This document shows positions 24,136-33,558 of a DNA stretch of 54,480 nt, piece by piece (positions within the stretch are counted from its first letter, which is position 1; the number at the start of each line of letters is the position of its first letter). A model generated the notes under the pieces. The model saw only the letters and a program-made list of their open reading frames with translations, had not been told where the DNA came from and did not search any database. The stretch covers positions 1-54,480 of the forward strand of contig NZ_JBHUOR010000135.1 of the NCBI RefSeq assembly GCF_042686175.1, written 5' to 3'. Source of the DNA: Kurthia populi (lineage in GTDB: Bacteria > Bacillota > Bacilli > Bacillales_A > Planococcaceae). The translations under genes were made by a program, and so were the position numbers.

Positions 24136-25152
24136 ATGATTCCAATTGCGAATATTTATTATATGCTGAGCTACAGTGCTGGTATTTTGCCAGAACAGGG
24201 TGAGCGTTTTGTGACAGCGTCGAATGATGAGGCACTTGTGGAGTTATTTGCACAAGCCTTTGAACGCCGATTGACGCCAGTTGTAAAGCGTGGATTTTAT
24301 AAAGAGTATGTAACAACAAAGCAAGAAACGACTGCACCACGCGGCAAAATTTTAATGCGTGAAACGATGCGTCTTGGCCATAAGCCTCGTGTTGTGAGTG
24401 AGGTAGACCACTTTTCAGTCGATATTTTGCATAATCAAATTATACGGGCAACATTAGTGAAATTAATTCATGACGGCTCATTGACGCGGCAAACGACAAC
24501 AAAATTAACGCGTCAGCTGCGCTATTTTCAAGAAATCACACCCATTCGTGTCACAGCGCAGCATTTTGAGAATTTAACATTTCATCGTCAAAATCAAAAT
24601 GACCGCATGCTGCTAGATATTTGCCGCATGATTCATTTATATACGATGATTGATGAGGTAGACGGGCGACTGCGCTTTATTGATTTTGAAAAGACGCATC
24701 GTATGCATGAGCTATTTGAGCAGTTTGTCCGTAATTTTTATAAGCAGCATCTACATGACTATCAGGTGTCACGTGAATATATAGATTGGCATGTTGGGCG
24801 TGTTGTAAAGGGAGACCGTTCACTCATTCCAAAAATGCAGACGGATATTTGTTTGACGAATGAGGCGCGAAAAATCATTATTGATACGAAATATTACGAG
24901 CATACGCTCATGACGACGCGTTACGGAGCAGAGCGCGTACATGCGCAAAATCTGTATCAGCTCTATAGTTATTTAGAGAATGCTGAATCTCGGCCCATGA
25001 TGGCGGGTATGCTGTTATATCCGCAGGTCGACGAACCAGTTGATTTAGTTGTCGAGTTAAATGGCTATCCGTTAACCGTCGCAACCGTCGATTTAAATGT
25101 GCATTGGTCTGTCATTCATACGCGTTTAATGCAATTAATTGAACGCATTTAA
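24136..25152 (+). CDS. mcrC: McrC-type nuclease subunit
   Basis: The 338-residue protein belongs to the McrC family. It begins PIANIYYMLSYS, has a middle helical region, and carries a PD-(D/E)xK nuclease core with D237 and D250-x-K252 (IIDTKYY). It is read just after mcrB, so the two make a two-gene methylation-dependent restriction module that cuts foreign DNA carrying modified bases. No adjacent methylase or third gene is present, as expected for type IV systems. Confidence 0.9.
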   Translation: MIPIANIYYMLSYSAGILPEQGERFVTASNDEALVELFAQAFERRLTPVVKRGFYKEYVTTKQETTAPRGKILMRETMRLGHKPRVVSEVDHFSVDILHNQIIRATLVKLIHDGSLTRQTTTKLTRQLRYFQEITPIRVTAQHFENLTFHRQNQNDRMLLDICRMIHLYTMIDEVDGRLRFIDFEKTHRMHELFEQFVRNFYKQHLHDYQVSREYIDWHVGRVVKGDRSLIPKMQTDICLTNEARKIIIDTKYYEHTLMTTRYGAERVHAQNLYQLYSYLENAESRPMMAGMLLYPQVDEPVDLVVELNGYPLTVATVDLNVHWSVIHTRLMQLIERI

Positions 25153-25153
25153 A

Positions 25154-25183
25154 AAAGAGGAATTGCATTTGCAATTCCTCTTT
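25154..25183. terminator. Bidirectional Rho-independent terminator
   Basis: A 13-bp perfect stem AAAGAGGAATTGC and complement with a 4-nt loop sits between mcrC and the convergent YitT-family gene. Confidence 0.9.
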
Positions 25184-25187
25184 CGTC

Positions 25188-26060
25188 TTAGTGAATATCT
25201 TTTTTCTTGAAATTCCCGCCCTTAACTTCGGCTGTGTCATACACAGTAACGAAGGCATTTGGGTCTGTTTCAAAAATAATTGATTTCATTTTTGTATCTT
25301 CCATACGGTTAATGACGCATGTTACTTCTTTGAACATTTCATTTGAATAGCCACCATAGACCTCTGACAATGTCGAACTACGACCAAGACGATCGCGAAT
25401 CGTTTCGACAAGTAAATCAGGGTCCTTCGTAATGACTTTATATGTTTTCGAGCCGCTCAGACCTTCTTCAACGATATGAATTACTTTTGAGGCGATGAAG
25501 TATGCTAGACCAGAAAGAATCGCACCTTCAAGACCGAATACTGTTGATACGAGAATGAAGACAAACATATTTAAAAATAAAATTAAATCACTCGTACCAA
25601 ATGGTAGCTTGCGCGCTAATAATACTGCGAGCATATCAATACCATCTAGTGCACCACCGTTACGTAGTGCAAGACCCATACCAAAACCTAAAATGATACC
25701 ACCGACAACGGTAATTAATAACGTGTCCCCTTCAATAATTGTATCGACATGGTGGAGTATAATTGTTCCGATTGCTAACGTTGCGATCCCTAAAATTGAA
25801 TAGAGTGCAAAACTTTTACCAATCTGCTTATAGCCTAGCCAAATAAAAGGAATATTAATAATTGCGATTAACGTGCCAAGCGGTAAGCCGAATAATTGTG
25901 ATAGTACGATACTAATACCTGTAACGCCACCATCGGATACGCTATTTGGAATTAGGATTGCTTCTAGTCCATAGGCCGCAATCAAAGCCCCGATAATAAC
26001 CATTAATCCTTTAAATAGTGTTTTCTTAAAACTCTTCTTTTTTGTTTTTCCTTCTGCCAT
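25188..26060 (-). CDS. YitT-family membrane protein (DUF2179)
   Basis: The 290-residue protein has a basic N-terminus, five to six membrane helices (about 17-185) containing the family hallmark PNSVSDGGVTGIS and NGGALDGIDMLA, and a C-terminal cytosolic DUF2179 domain (about 200-285). The function of the family is not settled; transport has been proposed. AAGGAG lies upstream of the ATG at 26060. It is monocistronic. Confidence 0.92.
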   Translation of the reverse strand: MAEGKTKKKSFKKTLFKGLMVIIGALIAAYGLEAILIPNSVSDGGVTGISIVLSQLFGLPLGTLIAIINIPFIWLGYKQIGKSFALYSILGIATLAIGTIILHHVDTIIEGDTLLITVVGGIILGFGMGLALRNGGALDGIDMLAVLLARKLPFGTSDLILFLNMFVFILVSTVFGLEGAILSGLAYFIASKVIHIVEEGLSGSKTYKVITKDPDLLVETIRDRLGRSSTLSEVYGGYSNEMFKEVTCVINRMEDTKMKSIIFETDPNAFVTVYDTAEVKGGNFKKKDIH

Positions 26061-26311
26061 AGAATCTCCTTCACTTTGCTACAAATTGTTGTTCTATTAT
26101 TATTTTATAAAAAATTAGACTCAAATGTATAATTATAAGTATTTTTTTCACGATTTTTTTTAAAAGTCTACTGAATGACAAGGATATAAATACGAGTTTT
26201 ACGTTATTTCAGTGAGTAATTGTCTATTTTCAGTAAAAAAATGAAATCGTTTTCTTTTTAACGACTATAATTTTCTTATTTTCAGAAAAAAATATTTTTT
26301 CAGTAAATTTA

Positions 26312-26340
26312 TTGACAAGTAATTTACTAGGGTTTATGAT
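26312..26340 (+). promoter_or_regulatory. Promoter of the S-box metNIQ operon
   Basis: TTGACA (26312-26317), 17 nt, TATGAT (26335-26340), placed about 35 bp before the riboswitch. Confidence 0.8.
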
Positions 26341-26374
26341 GAAACCAATCAAAACAAACAATAATTACATAGTT

Positions 26375-26478
26375 CTTATCAAGAGAGATGGAGGGACAGG
26401 CCCGGTGAAATCTCGGCAACAGCTTTTTAAAAAGTAATGTGCCAAATCCTGCAAGTAGTTTCACTTGGAAGATAAGAG
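26375..26478 (+). ncRNA. SAM riboswitch (S-box, SAM-I)
   Basis: The P1 stem CTTATC (26375) pairs with GATAAG (26471). Inside are the conserved SAM-I segments AGAGAGATGGAGGGAC, GGCCCGGTGAAATCTCGGCA and GTGCCAAATCCTGCAAG. With SAM bound, the downstream terminator should form and switch off the methionine uptake operon. Confidence 0.97.
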
Positions 26479-26491
26479 TACGATTTTAACA

Positions 26492-26533
26492 CCTTTCGTT
26501 TCTCTTTTATTTCGAGAAGCGAAAGGTTTTTTT
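26492..26533 (+). terminator. Riboswitch-controlled terminator
   Basis: CCTTTCG/CGAAAGG with an inner TTCTC/GAGAA helix is followed by 7 T. It is the expression platform of the S-box. Confidence 0.9.
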
Positions 26534-26573
26534 GATGTAACTTACGTCTAAGAGGGAGAAGGTAGATGCTTAA

Positions 26574-27599
26574 ATGATTGAATTTTCAGATGTTTCAAAA
26601 ATATTTAAAGTGAAAAGTCGTGAAGTGAAAGCGGTGCAAAATGTATCATTGAAAATTGAAAAAGGAGATATTTTTGGCGTCATCGGCTTTAGTGGTGCGG
26701 GAAAAAGCACGCTACTACGCATGGTGAACTTATTAGAAAAGCCAACAGTAGGTACAGTCAAGGTGCATGATACCGATTTAATGAAGCTTTCACCTAAAGA
26801 ATTACGTGGTCTACGTCGCAATATCGGTATGATTTTTCAAAATTTTAATTTGATGACCTCACGCACGGTTGCTGGCAATATTGCCTACCCAATGAAGCTT
26901 GAAAAAGTGCCAAAAAAGGAAATTGAGCGTCGTACAAAAGAGCTGTTATCCTTTGTCGGCTTATCAGAGAAGGCAAAGGATTATCCGGAGCAATTGTCTG
27001 GTGGTCAAAAACAGCGTGTTGGTATTGCACGAGCACTAGCAAATAACCCGGACATTCTCATTTGTGATGAGGCAACATCGGCACTTGATCCGGAAACAAC
27101 AGCGGATATTTTAAAGCTGTTAAAACGCGTCAATGCAGAGCTTGGTATTACAGTGTTATTAATTACACATGAAATGAATGTCATCCAAGAAATTTGTAAT
27201 CGTGTGGCAGTCATGGAAAACGGTTTTGTGATTGAATCGGGGGATGTGTATGACGTATTTACAAACCCGCAGCATCCAACGACACAGCGCTTTATTCAGT
27301 CGGTGAATCAGGATAGACCGTCTGAGGCAATTTTAAAAGAATGGCGGGAAAATGGCGGCAATCATTTATATCGTGTGTTATTTAAAGGCTCGACGACACA
27401 TACGCCATTATTATCGGAGATTACGCAAAAATACGGCGTTTATTTCAATATTCTTTATGGTACGGTCCGAGAATTGCAACAGCAGATGTTTGGCAATCTA
27501 CTTGTTTCCTTTGAGGGCGATGAACGAGCGATAAAAAAAGCTATTTCGGAATTACAGCAAATCGTAGAGATGGAGGAGGTGGTTGTGCATGAAAGTTGA
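26574..27599 (+). CDS. metN: Methionine ABC transporter ATP-binding protein
   Basis: The 341-residue protein has Walker A GFSGAGKST at 38-46, LSGGQKQR, ILICDEATSALD and the H-loop LITHEMN. A C-terminal NIL regulatory domain (about 255-335), which binds methionine in MetN proteins, is present. It follows the SAM riboswitch and precedes metI and metQ. The complex imports methionine (D or L) when SAM is low. Confidence 0.96.
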   Translation: MIEFSDVSKIFKVKSREVKAVQNVSLKIEKGDIFGVIGFSGAGKSTLLRMVNLLEKPTVGTVKVHDTDLMKLSPKELRGLRRNIGMIFQNFNLMTSRTVAGNIAYPMKLEKVPKKEIERRTKELLSFVGLSEKAKDYPEQLSGGQKQRVGIARALANNPDILICDEATSALDPETTADILKLLKRVNAELGITVLLITHEMNVIQEICNRVAVMENGFVIESGDVYDVFTNPQHPTTQRFIQSVNQDRPSEAILKEWRENGGNHLYRVLFKGSTTHTPLLSEITQKYGVYFNILYGTVRELQQQMFGNLLVSFEGDERAIKKAISELQQIVEMEEVVVHES

Positions 27600-28251
27600 T
27601 TGGGCATTATTTTGGCCGCGTATTTTAGAAGCGACAGGTCAAACGATTTACATGGTGCTACTAACATTAATTTTTGGCGCTATTATCGGCATTGTAATTG
27701 GGTTACTACTTTATGTGACACGCGAAAATAATATTATGGAAAGCAACGTCGTCTTTACCATTTTAAATATTCTCGTTAATATTATTCGCCCCATTCCATT
27801 TATTATTTTCCTTGTGGCGCTATCACCATTAACGCGTATCGTGATGGGAACGACGATTGGCACGACAGCGGCGATTTTTCCGATGACCATTGCGGCAGCC
27901 TTTAGCATTGCGCGTGTTGTCGAAAATAACTTAATTAGTATCGACCCAGGTGTTATTGAAGCAGCGAAGGCAATGGGTGCGAGCTCTTGGCAAATTGTGT
28001 TCACTGTCTTAATTCCAGAAGCACTTGGACCATTAGTGTTAGGCTTAACCTTTGTGACGGTTGGTTTGATAGACTTCTCAGCAGTTGCCGGCACAGTAGG
28101 CGGCGGAGGTCTTGGACATATTGCCATTACATACGGCTATCAGCGCTTTGATACGAGTGTCATGATTGTAACGGTCGTTATCTTGATTGTGCTTGTACAA
28201 TTAGCGCAGTGGCTTGGAAATACGGTATCGAAGAAAATTTTAAGAAGATAA
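27589..28251 (+). CDS. metI: Methionine ABC transporter permease
   Basis: The ATG at 27589 lies 9 nt after GGAGGAGG; an in-frame GTG at 27583 is too close. The 220-residue protein has five membrane helices and the binding-protein-dependent permease loop EAAKAMGASSWQIVFTVLIPEALGP that docks on MetN. It overlaps metN by 11 nt. The final FSAVAGTVGGGGLGHIAITYGYQRF is typical of MetI. Confidence 0.95.
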   Translation: MKVDWALFWPRILEATGQTIYMVLLTLIFGAIIGIVIGLLLYVTRENNIMESNVVFTILNILVNIIRPIPFIIFLVALSPLTRIVMGTTIGTTAAIFPMTIAAAFSIARVVENNLISIDPGVIEAAKAMGASSWQIVFTVLIPEALGPLVLGLTFVTVGLIDFSAVAGTVGGGGLGHIAITYGYQRFDTSVMIVTVVILIVLVQLAQWLGNTVSKKILRR

Positions 28252-28263
28252 GGGGATTAAGAG

Positions 28264-29118
28264 ATGAAAAAATTAGGATATGTATTAGTAACAGCATTAC
28301 TTGTCGTTGTATTAGCAGCGTGTGGGAAATCAGATGACGCTGCAGATAAGACCGTGAAAATCGGTATTAGTGGCTCAGATGGCATGCAGTGGCCATTACT
28401 AGAAGAAAAATTAGAAAAAGAAGGCATCCATATTGAATTTGTTGAATTTGAAGATTACACATTACCAAACAATGCATTAGCACATAAGGATATCGACATT
28501 AATGCATTCCAGCACGTATCATTCCTTTCTTCTTATGTAAAAGAAAGTGGCAATGACCTAGTACCATTAGCATCAACCGTATTTGCACCACTTGGCTTGT
28601 ACTCAGAAAAATTAAAAGATGTAAAAGACATTAAAAAAGGCGATACAATCGCGATTCCAGATGATCCATCAAACCAAGCACGGGCACTAAAATTATTAGA
28701 ATCAGCTGGCTTAATTGAATTAAAAGCAGATTTCGGCTTATATGATGATGCATCAAAAATTACAGAAAATCCATTAGAGCTAGACATTAAACCAATGGTG
28801 GCACAGCAAACACCGCAAGTATTACCAGACGTTGCGGCAGCTATTATTAATAATGGTATCGCAGGCCAAGCAGGCTTATCACCAGGTGAAGATCCACTTT
28901 ATCGCGAGGATGAGGCAAGTGATAATATTAAACCATATATTAATATTTTTGCCGTTCGTGCAGAGGATAAGGATAATGAAACATACAAAAAAATCGCTGA
29001 ATTATACCAAAGTGAAGACATTCAAAAAGCTGTAAAAGAAGAAACAAAGGGCGGCCAAAGCATCGTTGTTGAGCCGCAGGAAGACTTATTAAAAACATTT
29101 GATGAATTAAAAAAATAA
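28264..29118 (+). CDS. metQ: Methionine-binding lipoprotein
   Basis: The 284-residue lipoprotein has lipobox LAAC (cysteine about 20) and the NlpA/MetQ fold with DYTLPNNALAHKDIDINAFQH, DDPSNQARALKLLESAGLI and the C-terminal GGQSIVV. It captures methionine at the outer membrane face and delivers it to MetI. AAGGGGATTAAG precedes the ATG. Confidence 0.96.
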   Translation: MKKLGYVLVTALLVVVLAACGKSDDAADKTVKIGISGSDGMQWPLLEEKLEKEGIHIEFVEFEDYTLPNNALAHKDIDINAFQHVSFLSSYVKESGNDLVPLASTVFAPLGLYSEKLKDVKDIKKGDTIAIPDDPSNQARALKLLESAGLIELKADFGLYDDASKITENPLELDIKPMVAQQTPQVLPDVAAAIINNGIAGQAGLSPGEDPLYREDEASDNIKPYINIFAVRAEDKDNETYKKIAELYQSEDIQKAVKEETKGGQSIVVEPQEDLLKTFDELKK

Positions 29119-29138
29119 CCATTTAGGAGGTTCTAATC

Positions 29139-30338
29139 ATGCAGACAGTACTCAGTAAGCAACAACGTATTACGCAGTTCATTGACAAACAGCAGGCGCG
29201 GTATATTTCTATCAGTCAGGCCATTCATGCGAAGCCTGAAATCGGCAACGAGGAATTTTTCGCGAGTGAGCAACTCGTGACTTTGCTTAAGGAAAATGGC
29301 TTTGATGTACAGACAGCCGTTGCAGGTCATGAAACATCATTCTATGCAGTAAAGGATAGTGGGAAGTCCGGTCCGACGATTGCGTATTTAGCAGAGTATG
29401 ATGCGCTGCCAGGATTAGGACATGCTTGTGGGCATAATTTAATTGGTGTCATGAGCGCAGCGGCCGCGATTGCGCTGAGTGAAATAGCGGAGTCAACAGG
29501 TGGGAAGGTTGTTGTTCTTGGGACGCCTGCAGAGGAGGGGGGTCCAAATGGTAGTGCGAAGGGAAGTTTTGTAAAGCATGGCTATTTGGAAAAGATTGAC
29601 CTAGCCCTTATGCTGCACCCATTCGGTATTACGATGCCAACGACAGATTCACTTGCAGTTGACCCGATTGATTTTCATTTTTACGGAAAGTCAGCACATG
29701 CAGCCAGTGCACCAGAGGAAGGCATTAATGCATTAGATGCGGTGATTCAGCTTTACAATGGCATCAATGCGCTACGTCAACATGTGGCAGCTGATGTGCG
29801 GATTCATGGCATTATTACAAACGGTGGAGACGCACCAAATATTGTGCCAGACTACGCCTCAGCGCGCTTTTATATTCGTGCAAACTCATGGAATCGTACC
29901 GCTGAAACGGCTAAAAAGGTCGAAGCGATTGCCGAAGCGGCCGCACTTGCAACAGGTGCGACGGTGAAAATTGAACGCTTCCAAAATGAGGTGAAGGATT
30001 TAGTCGTGACGCCAGCAGTTGATGCAGTATTAAGTGAGCATTTGGCCGCAGTTGGTGAAAACGTCATATTAGATAGTGGCAAGTCACTCGGTTCAACAGA
30101 TGCCGGTAATATTAGCTACGAGGTTCCAACAGCACATGGCTATTTGAAAATTGGTGATGAAGCACTTGTGCCGCATACACCTGCCTTTCGTGAAGCGGCA
30201 AACTCGGACTATGGCTATGGCGCACTGATTCGCGGCGCAAAGGCATTGGCGCTTACCGGGCTAGACTATCTTGAGCAACCTACATTATTAGCGCAAGCAA
30301 AAACAGCACATGCACAGGCATTAGTAGCAAAACAATAA
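29139..30338 (+). CDS. M20D-family amidohydrolase
   Basis: The 399-residue metallo-amidohydrolase has the metal and catalytic segments AEYDALPGLGHACGHNL, GTPAEEGG and the lid domain starting FHFYGKSAHAAS, closest to the AbgB/HipO (M20D) branch. It has no signal peptide. It sits 20 nt after metQ behind the same SAM riboswitch, so it likely frees methionine or a related sulfur amino acid from an imported N-acyl or peptide-like conjugate (inference). A strong terminator follows. Confidence 0.9.
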   Translation: MQTVLSKQQRITQFIDKQQARYISISQAIHAKPEIGNEEFFASEQLVTLLKENGFDVQTAVAGHETSFYAVKDSGKSGPTIAYLAEYDALPGLGHACGHNLIGVMSAAAAIALSEIAESTGGKVVVLGTPAEEGGPNGSAKGSFVKHGYLEKIDLALMLHPFGITMPTTDSLAVDPIDFHFYGKSAHAASAPEEGINALDAVIQLYNGINALRQHVAADVRIHGIITNGGDAPNIVPDYASARFYIRANSWNRTAETAKKVEAIAEAAALATGATVKIERFQNEVKDLVVTPAVDAVLSEHLAAVGENVILDSGKSLGSTDAGNISYEVPTAHGYLKIGDEALVPHTPAFREAANSDYGYGALIRGAKALALTGLDYLEQPTLLAQAKTAHAQALVAKQ

Positions 30339-30363
30339 CTCACGAATTATGCAGTAGAGATCT

Positions 30364-30403
30364 AAAAGACACTTTCAATGTATAAATATTGAAAGTGTCT
30401 TTT
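30364..30403 (+). terminator. Rho-independent terminator
   Basis: A 16-bp perfect stem AAAAGACACTTTCAAT and complement ends the met operon. Confidence 0.9.
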
Positions 30404-30554
30404 GATGTGTAAAATAGTAAAGAGAATTTTAGCCAACTTTAAGAATACAAAAAAAGCGACTGATCCAAACCTATTTAAAAAATTGACAGCATGGTAGAAA
30501 AGGAATGAAGACGGGTATAAAAGAACGTAACATAAAAAAGAAAGGGTGTGCAAA

Positions 30555-30941
30555 ATGGGCAGTCCCACAGCAATGTATGCAGTTAGGTGTGACGACAATA
30601 CATGGATGCAGACGCAAAGAATTTCAATTTTTAATTCGGGCAATACGGCAGAGTTTCGCGCGGAGATTTGTCGGCAGTTACGCGCCAATCGCTATGCGGT
30701 GATTCACTATTCGGATGAGCTCGTTATTTTAGTGGATGAGCTCGCAGCTTACAAGGAACATCAACCGATTTGGTCAATTTGTCTACAAAATGGTACGCAA
30801 ATGGATATTCCCGGAACCCTTTTCTTCTCGCGTACAAGTCCGACAGATCGAGGGGTTCAACTGATTAATATTCGTGCATCGGATATTTTTAATATTCGTT
30901 GCTTTGCGAATATTTGTTTTAAAGGATGGACACAAGATTAA
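30555..30941 (+). CDS. Hypothetical protein (128 aa)
   Basis: The ATG at 30555 is preferred over the GTG at 30546 because AAAGGGTG (30540-30547) lies 7 nt upstream. The soluble product has a central beta-rich region (RYAVIHYSDELVILVDE) and two late cysteines (RCFANICF). No membrane segment, signal or known motif was found. It is monocistronic, ending at a terminator shared with the convergent chemoreceptor gene. Confidence 0.65.
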   Translation: MGSPTAMYAVRCDDNTWMQTQRISIFNSGNTAEFRAEICRQLRANRYAVIHYSDELVILVDELAAYKEHQPIWSICLQNGTQMDIPGTLFFSRTSPTDRGVQLINIRASDIFNIRCFANICFKGWTQD

Positions 30942-30982
30942 AAAGCAGGAGCCACGTCAATCGCGTGATTCCTGCCTTTTTT
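30941..30982. terminator. Bidirectional Rho-independent terminator
   Basis: GCAGGA...TCCTGC with an inner CACG/CGTG and T-runs on both sides. Confidence 0.85.
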
Positions 30983-30984
30983 AA

Positions 30985-32679
30985 TTATTGAATTTTAAAG
31001 AAATGCATTTCACGTAATAAGGATTCTGCGCGCTGTGATAGCGATTCCGCGGCGGCGGTTACTTCCTGCATTGAAGCAAGTTGCTCTTCAGACGCAGCGG
31101 CTACGCTTTCTGAGTTGCCAGAAGCATCTTGTGATAGCGTCGCAATTTGTTGCATCGCATCGACGATATGCGTTGCTGAGGCAGACATTTGCTGTGCAAC
31201 GGCTGTAATGTCCATAATTTGACCAGAAATATGGACAACCGCTTCATTAATTTTATTAAAGCCAGTACCAGCTTGTGAGACAGCCTTCATACCGGCAGAC
31301 ACATCTTCAGAGCCACGCGTCATCGCCACAACAGCTTGTTTTGTATCACTTTGAATCTCGGCAATTAATTTCGCAATATCATCGGCAGATTGTTTCGATT
31401 GCTCTGCAAGGTGACGCACTTCATCTGCAACGACCGCAAAGCCCTTACCATGCTCACCAGCACGAGCCGCTTCAATCGCTGCATTGAGTGCTAGTAAATT
31501 TGTTTGATCTGAGATGTCGGTAATGACACTCACAATATCAGCAATCGCCGCCGAACGGTTATTTAATGAGTGAATACGTTGTGCTGTATCATTCGTTGAG
31601 GTGCTAATTTGACTCATCTGTGTAATGACCTGCTCGATAGATTGCTGTCCGATTTGCGCGATTTGTGTCGCATTGTCCGATAGCTCCGCAACTGAATGTG
31701 TTGCTTCGGCAACGCGGGATACACCAATTGACATTTCTTCTAGTGCACGTTTATTTTCATCAATATATTCCTCTTGCATGCGCGAGCCTGATGCCACCTC
31801 TTGAATCGATGAGGTGATTTGTTCGGTTGCTTTTGATGTTTGGTCCGAGCTCGCCATTAATTGCTCAGATGACGACGCCACATGCTCACTACTTTCTGAT
31901 ACCGTTTGAACGAGTCCACGTAAATTTTCGACCATTTGATTAAAGGCTGTCGTTAAAGCACCCACCTCATCTTTTGAACGGATATCAAGTGTAGCTACAG
32001 TTAAATCACCATTTGCGACACGCTGCGTTGCTTCTGTGACGCGCTTGATAGGCTCACTCATAATGCGTGCAAAAATCATACTTGCAAGCATTGCTGCAAT
32101 GATTGCAATTGCTGTTAAAATAATCATAAAAATAAATACTTGTGACGTATGCTTGTTATTTAGCTCATTTTGCTTCTCCATATCCTCCGCTACTTTTGTT
32201 GCATATGTTTGCGCAGTTTTCATCATTTCTTGCCCAACAGGGTAGACCTTCATTTGCCAATAATTAATCGCTTCTTTTTCTGTACCACCATTTTTCACTA
32301 ATGTATTCATGTCATCGAATTGCGTTTTAAAATCATTATTTAATGCTAATAAATGGTTCATCGTATCTTTGTCTTGCTGCTTAGTAATAAGTTGTTGCGA
32401 CGTATGTAGACGTGTATCAATTTCATCTTTTGCCTTATTAAATTCTTCCTCATTTTTAAGTGCTGTTGATACAATCAAGCCACGCACGGATAATGACTGC
32501 TTCACAGATTCACTAACGACAACCTGCATATTATTGCGGATTTGCCCTTCGTTATCAATTAGTTTTGAATACGAATCCGTTGTTGAGTGTAAGGAGTAAA
32601 TGGAATAACTAATCAATGCGCCAAACGCGATTGTAATACTTAATAACACAGTTAAAATCTTTGCTTTAATGCTTTTCAT
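30985..32679 (-). CDS. Methyl-accepting chemotaxis protein
   Basis: The 564-residue receptor has a membrane helix at about 7-27, an extracytoplasmic four-helix-bundle-like sensor (about 30-180), a second helix (about 183-203), a HAMP domain (SEPIKRVTEATQRVANGDL) and a long cytoplasmic signalling coiled coil. The hairpin tip is NLLALNAAIEAARAGEHGKG. It should relay an unknown ligand signal to CheA/CheW. GGAGGG lies before the ATG. No che genes are nearby. Confidence 0.95.
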   Translation of the reverse strand: MKSIKAKILTVLLSITIAFGALISYSIYSLHSTTDSYSKLIDNEGQIRNNMQVVVSESVKQSLSVRGLIVSTALKNEEEFNKAKDEIDTRLHTSQQLITKQQDKDTMNHLLALNNDFKTQFDDMNTLVKNGGTEKEAINYWQMKVYPVGQEMMKTAQTYATKVAEDMEKQNELNNKHTSQVFIFMIILTAIAIIAAMLASMIFARIMSEPIKRVTEATQRVANGDLTVATLDIRSKDEVGALTTAFNQMVENLRGLVQTVSESSEHVASSSEQLMASSDQTSKATEQITSSIQEVASGSRMQEEYIDENKRALEEMSIGVSRVAEATHSVAELSDNATQIAQIGQQSIEQVITQMSQISTSTNDTAQRIHSLNNRSAAIADIVSVITDISDQTNLLALNAAIEAARAGEHGKGFAVVADEVRHLAEQSKQSADDIAKLIAEIQSDTKQAVVAMTRGSEDVSAGMKAVSQAGTGFNKINEAVVHISGQIMDITAVAQQMSASATHIVDAMQQIATLSQDASGNSESVAAASEEQLASMQEVTAAAESLSQRAESLLREMHFFKIQ

Positions 32680-32872
32680 ACAAACCCTCCATTCTTTTTT
32701 TGAAAATTCAATTTATTATATATGAATAAAAAGAATCGGTCTATAGCAATCTTTTTGGTGGGTATTTTACTCTATTTTATTCACTAAACAATGACTTAGT
32801 ATCTAATTCAAAAAAATAGGAAGCAACTTATTGCAAAAAAATACGTACTATGAAGAAAAGGTAGGGGATTTG

Positions 32873-33436
32873 ATGAAAAAATGGATTATTGGTCTACTTG
32901 TGGTCGTAGTCAGTATCGTAGGAGTGCTATTTGCCTGTGTCATGAGTGGTGCTAAAACGACAGCTAACGGACAAGCGAATTATATGATTATTTTAGGGGC
33001 CAAGGTGAAGGCGAGCGGAGAACCTTCATTAGCATTGAAAGAGCGCTTAGATGCGGCGGTACCTTATTTGAAAAAATATCCGCATGTGAATGTCATCGTC
33101 TCTGGTGGTAAAGGAGCCGATGAGCCGCAGTCAGAGGCAGCAGTAACGGCCAATTATTTAATCGCACATGGAATTGAGGCGACGCGTATTGTCAAAGAAG
33201 ATGAGTCGATGTCAACGACAGAAAATCTGCGCTACTCAAAAAAATTATTACCAAAAAATGAGACAGCGATTACGCTCGTTTCCAACGATTTTCATTTGTA
33301 TCGTGCCGGCTATTTAGCGAAAAAAGAGGGCTTAACGGCCGATAGAGTGGCGGCAAAAACGCCTGAGTCCGTTACCGTACAACTGCATATTCGCGAAATG
33401 GCCGCTGTCGCAAAAACATGGGTAGTAGGTGAATAA
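32873..33436 (+). CDS. YdcF-like DUF218 membrane protein
   Basis: The ATG at 32873 has AGGGG upstream; an earlier ATG at 32831 has no site. The 187-residue protein has one N-terminal membrane helix (about 3-22), then a DUF218 domain: YMIILGAKVK, IVSGGKGADEPQSEA, EDESMSTTENL and ITLVSNDFHLYRA. SanA/YdcF/ElyC relatives act at the envelope, some on cell-wall lipid carriers. The exact reaction is unknown. Confidence 0.9.
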   Translation: MKKWIIGLLVVVVSIVGVLFACVMSGAKTTANGQANYMIILGAKVKASGEPSLALKERLDAAVPYLKKYPHVNVIVSGGKGADEPQSEAAVTANYLIAHGIEATRIVKEDESMSTTENLRYSKKLLPKNETAITLVSNDFHLYRAGYLAKKEGLTADRVAAKTPESVTVQLHIREMAAVAKTWVVGE

Positions 33437-33440
33437 GGAG

Positions 33441-33467
33441 AAATCGCTAACAATAGCGATTTTTTTG
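33441..33467 (+). terminator. Rho-independent terminator
   Basis: AAATCGCTA/TAGCGATTT with an ACAA loop and T7. Confidence 0.8.
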
Positions 33468-33474
33468 TACAGCG

Positions 33475-33515
33475 AAAAACCGGAACCACGCCATAGCGCG
33501 ATTCCGGTTTTTTTA
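33475..33515. terminator. Terminator of brnQ (bidirectional)
   Basis: AAAACCGGAA...TTCCGGTTTT encloses CACGCC/GCGCG-like pairs. It closely resembles the terminator at 41760-41800. Confidence 0.85.
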
Positions 33516-33558
33516 ATGCTCGATAGGAGATACGTATGTCAAGGCTTCCAATACGTGC

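Noticed and set aside
32733..32757. SigD-type promoter before the chemoreceptor
   Set aside because: A CCGATT-like -10 is present, but the -35 spacing (about 13) does not fit the usual TAAA-N15-GCCGATAT.
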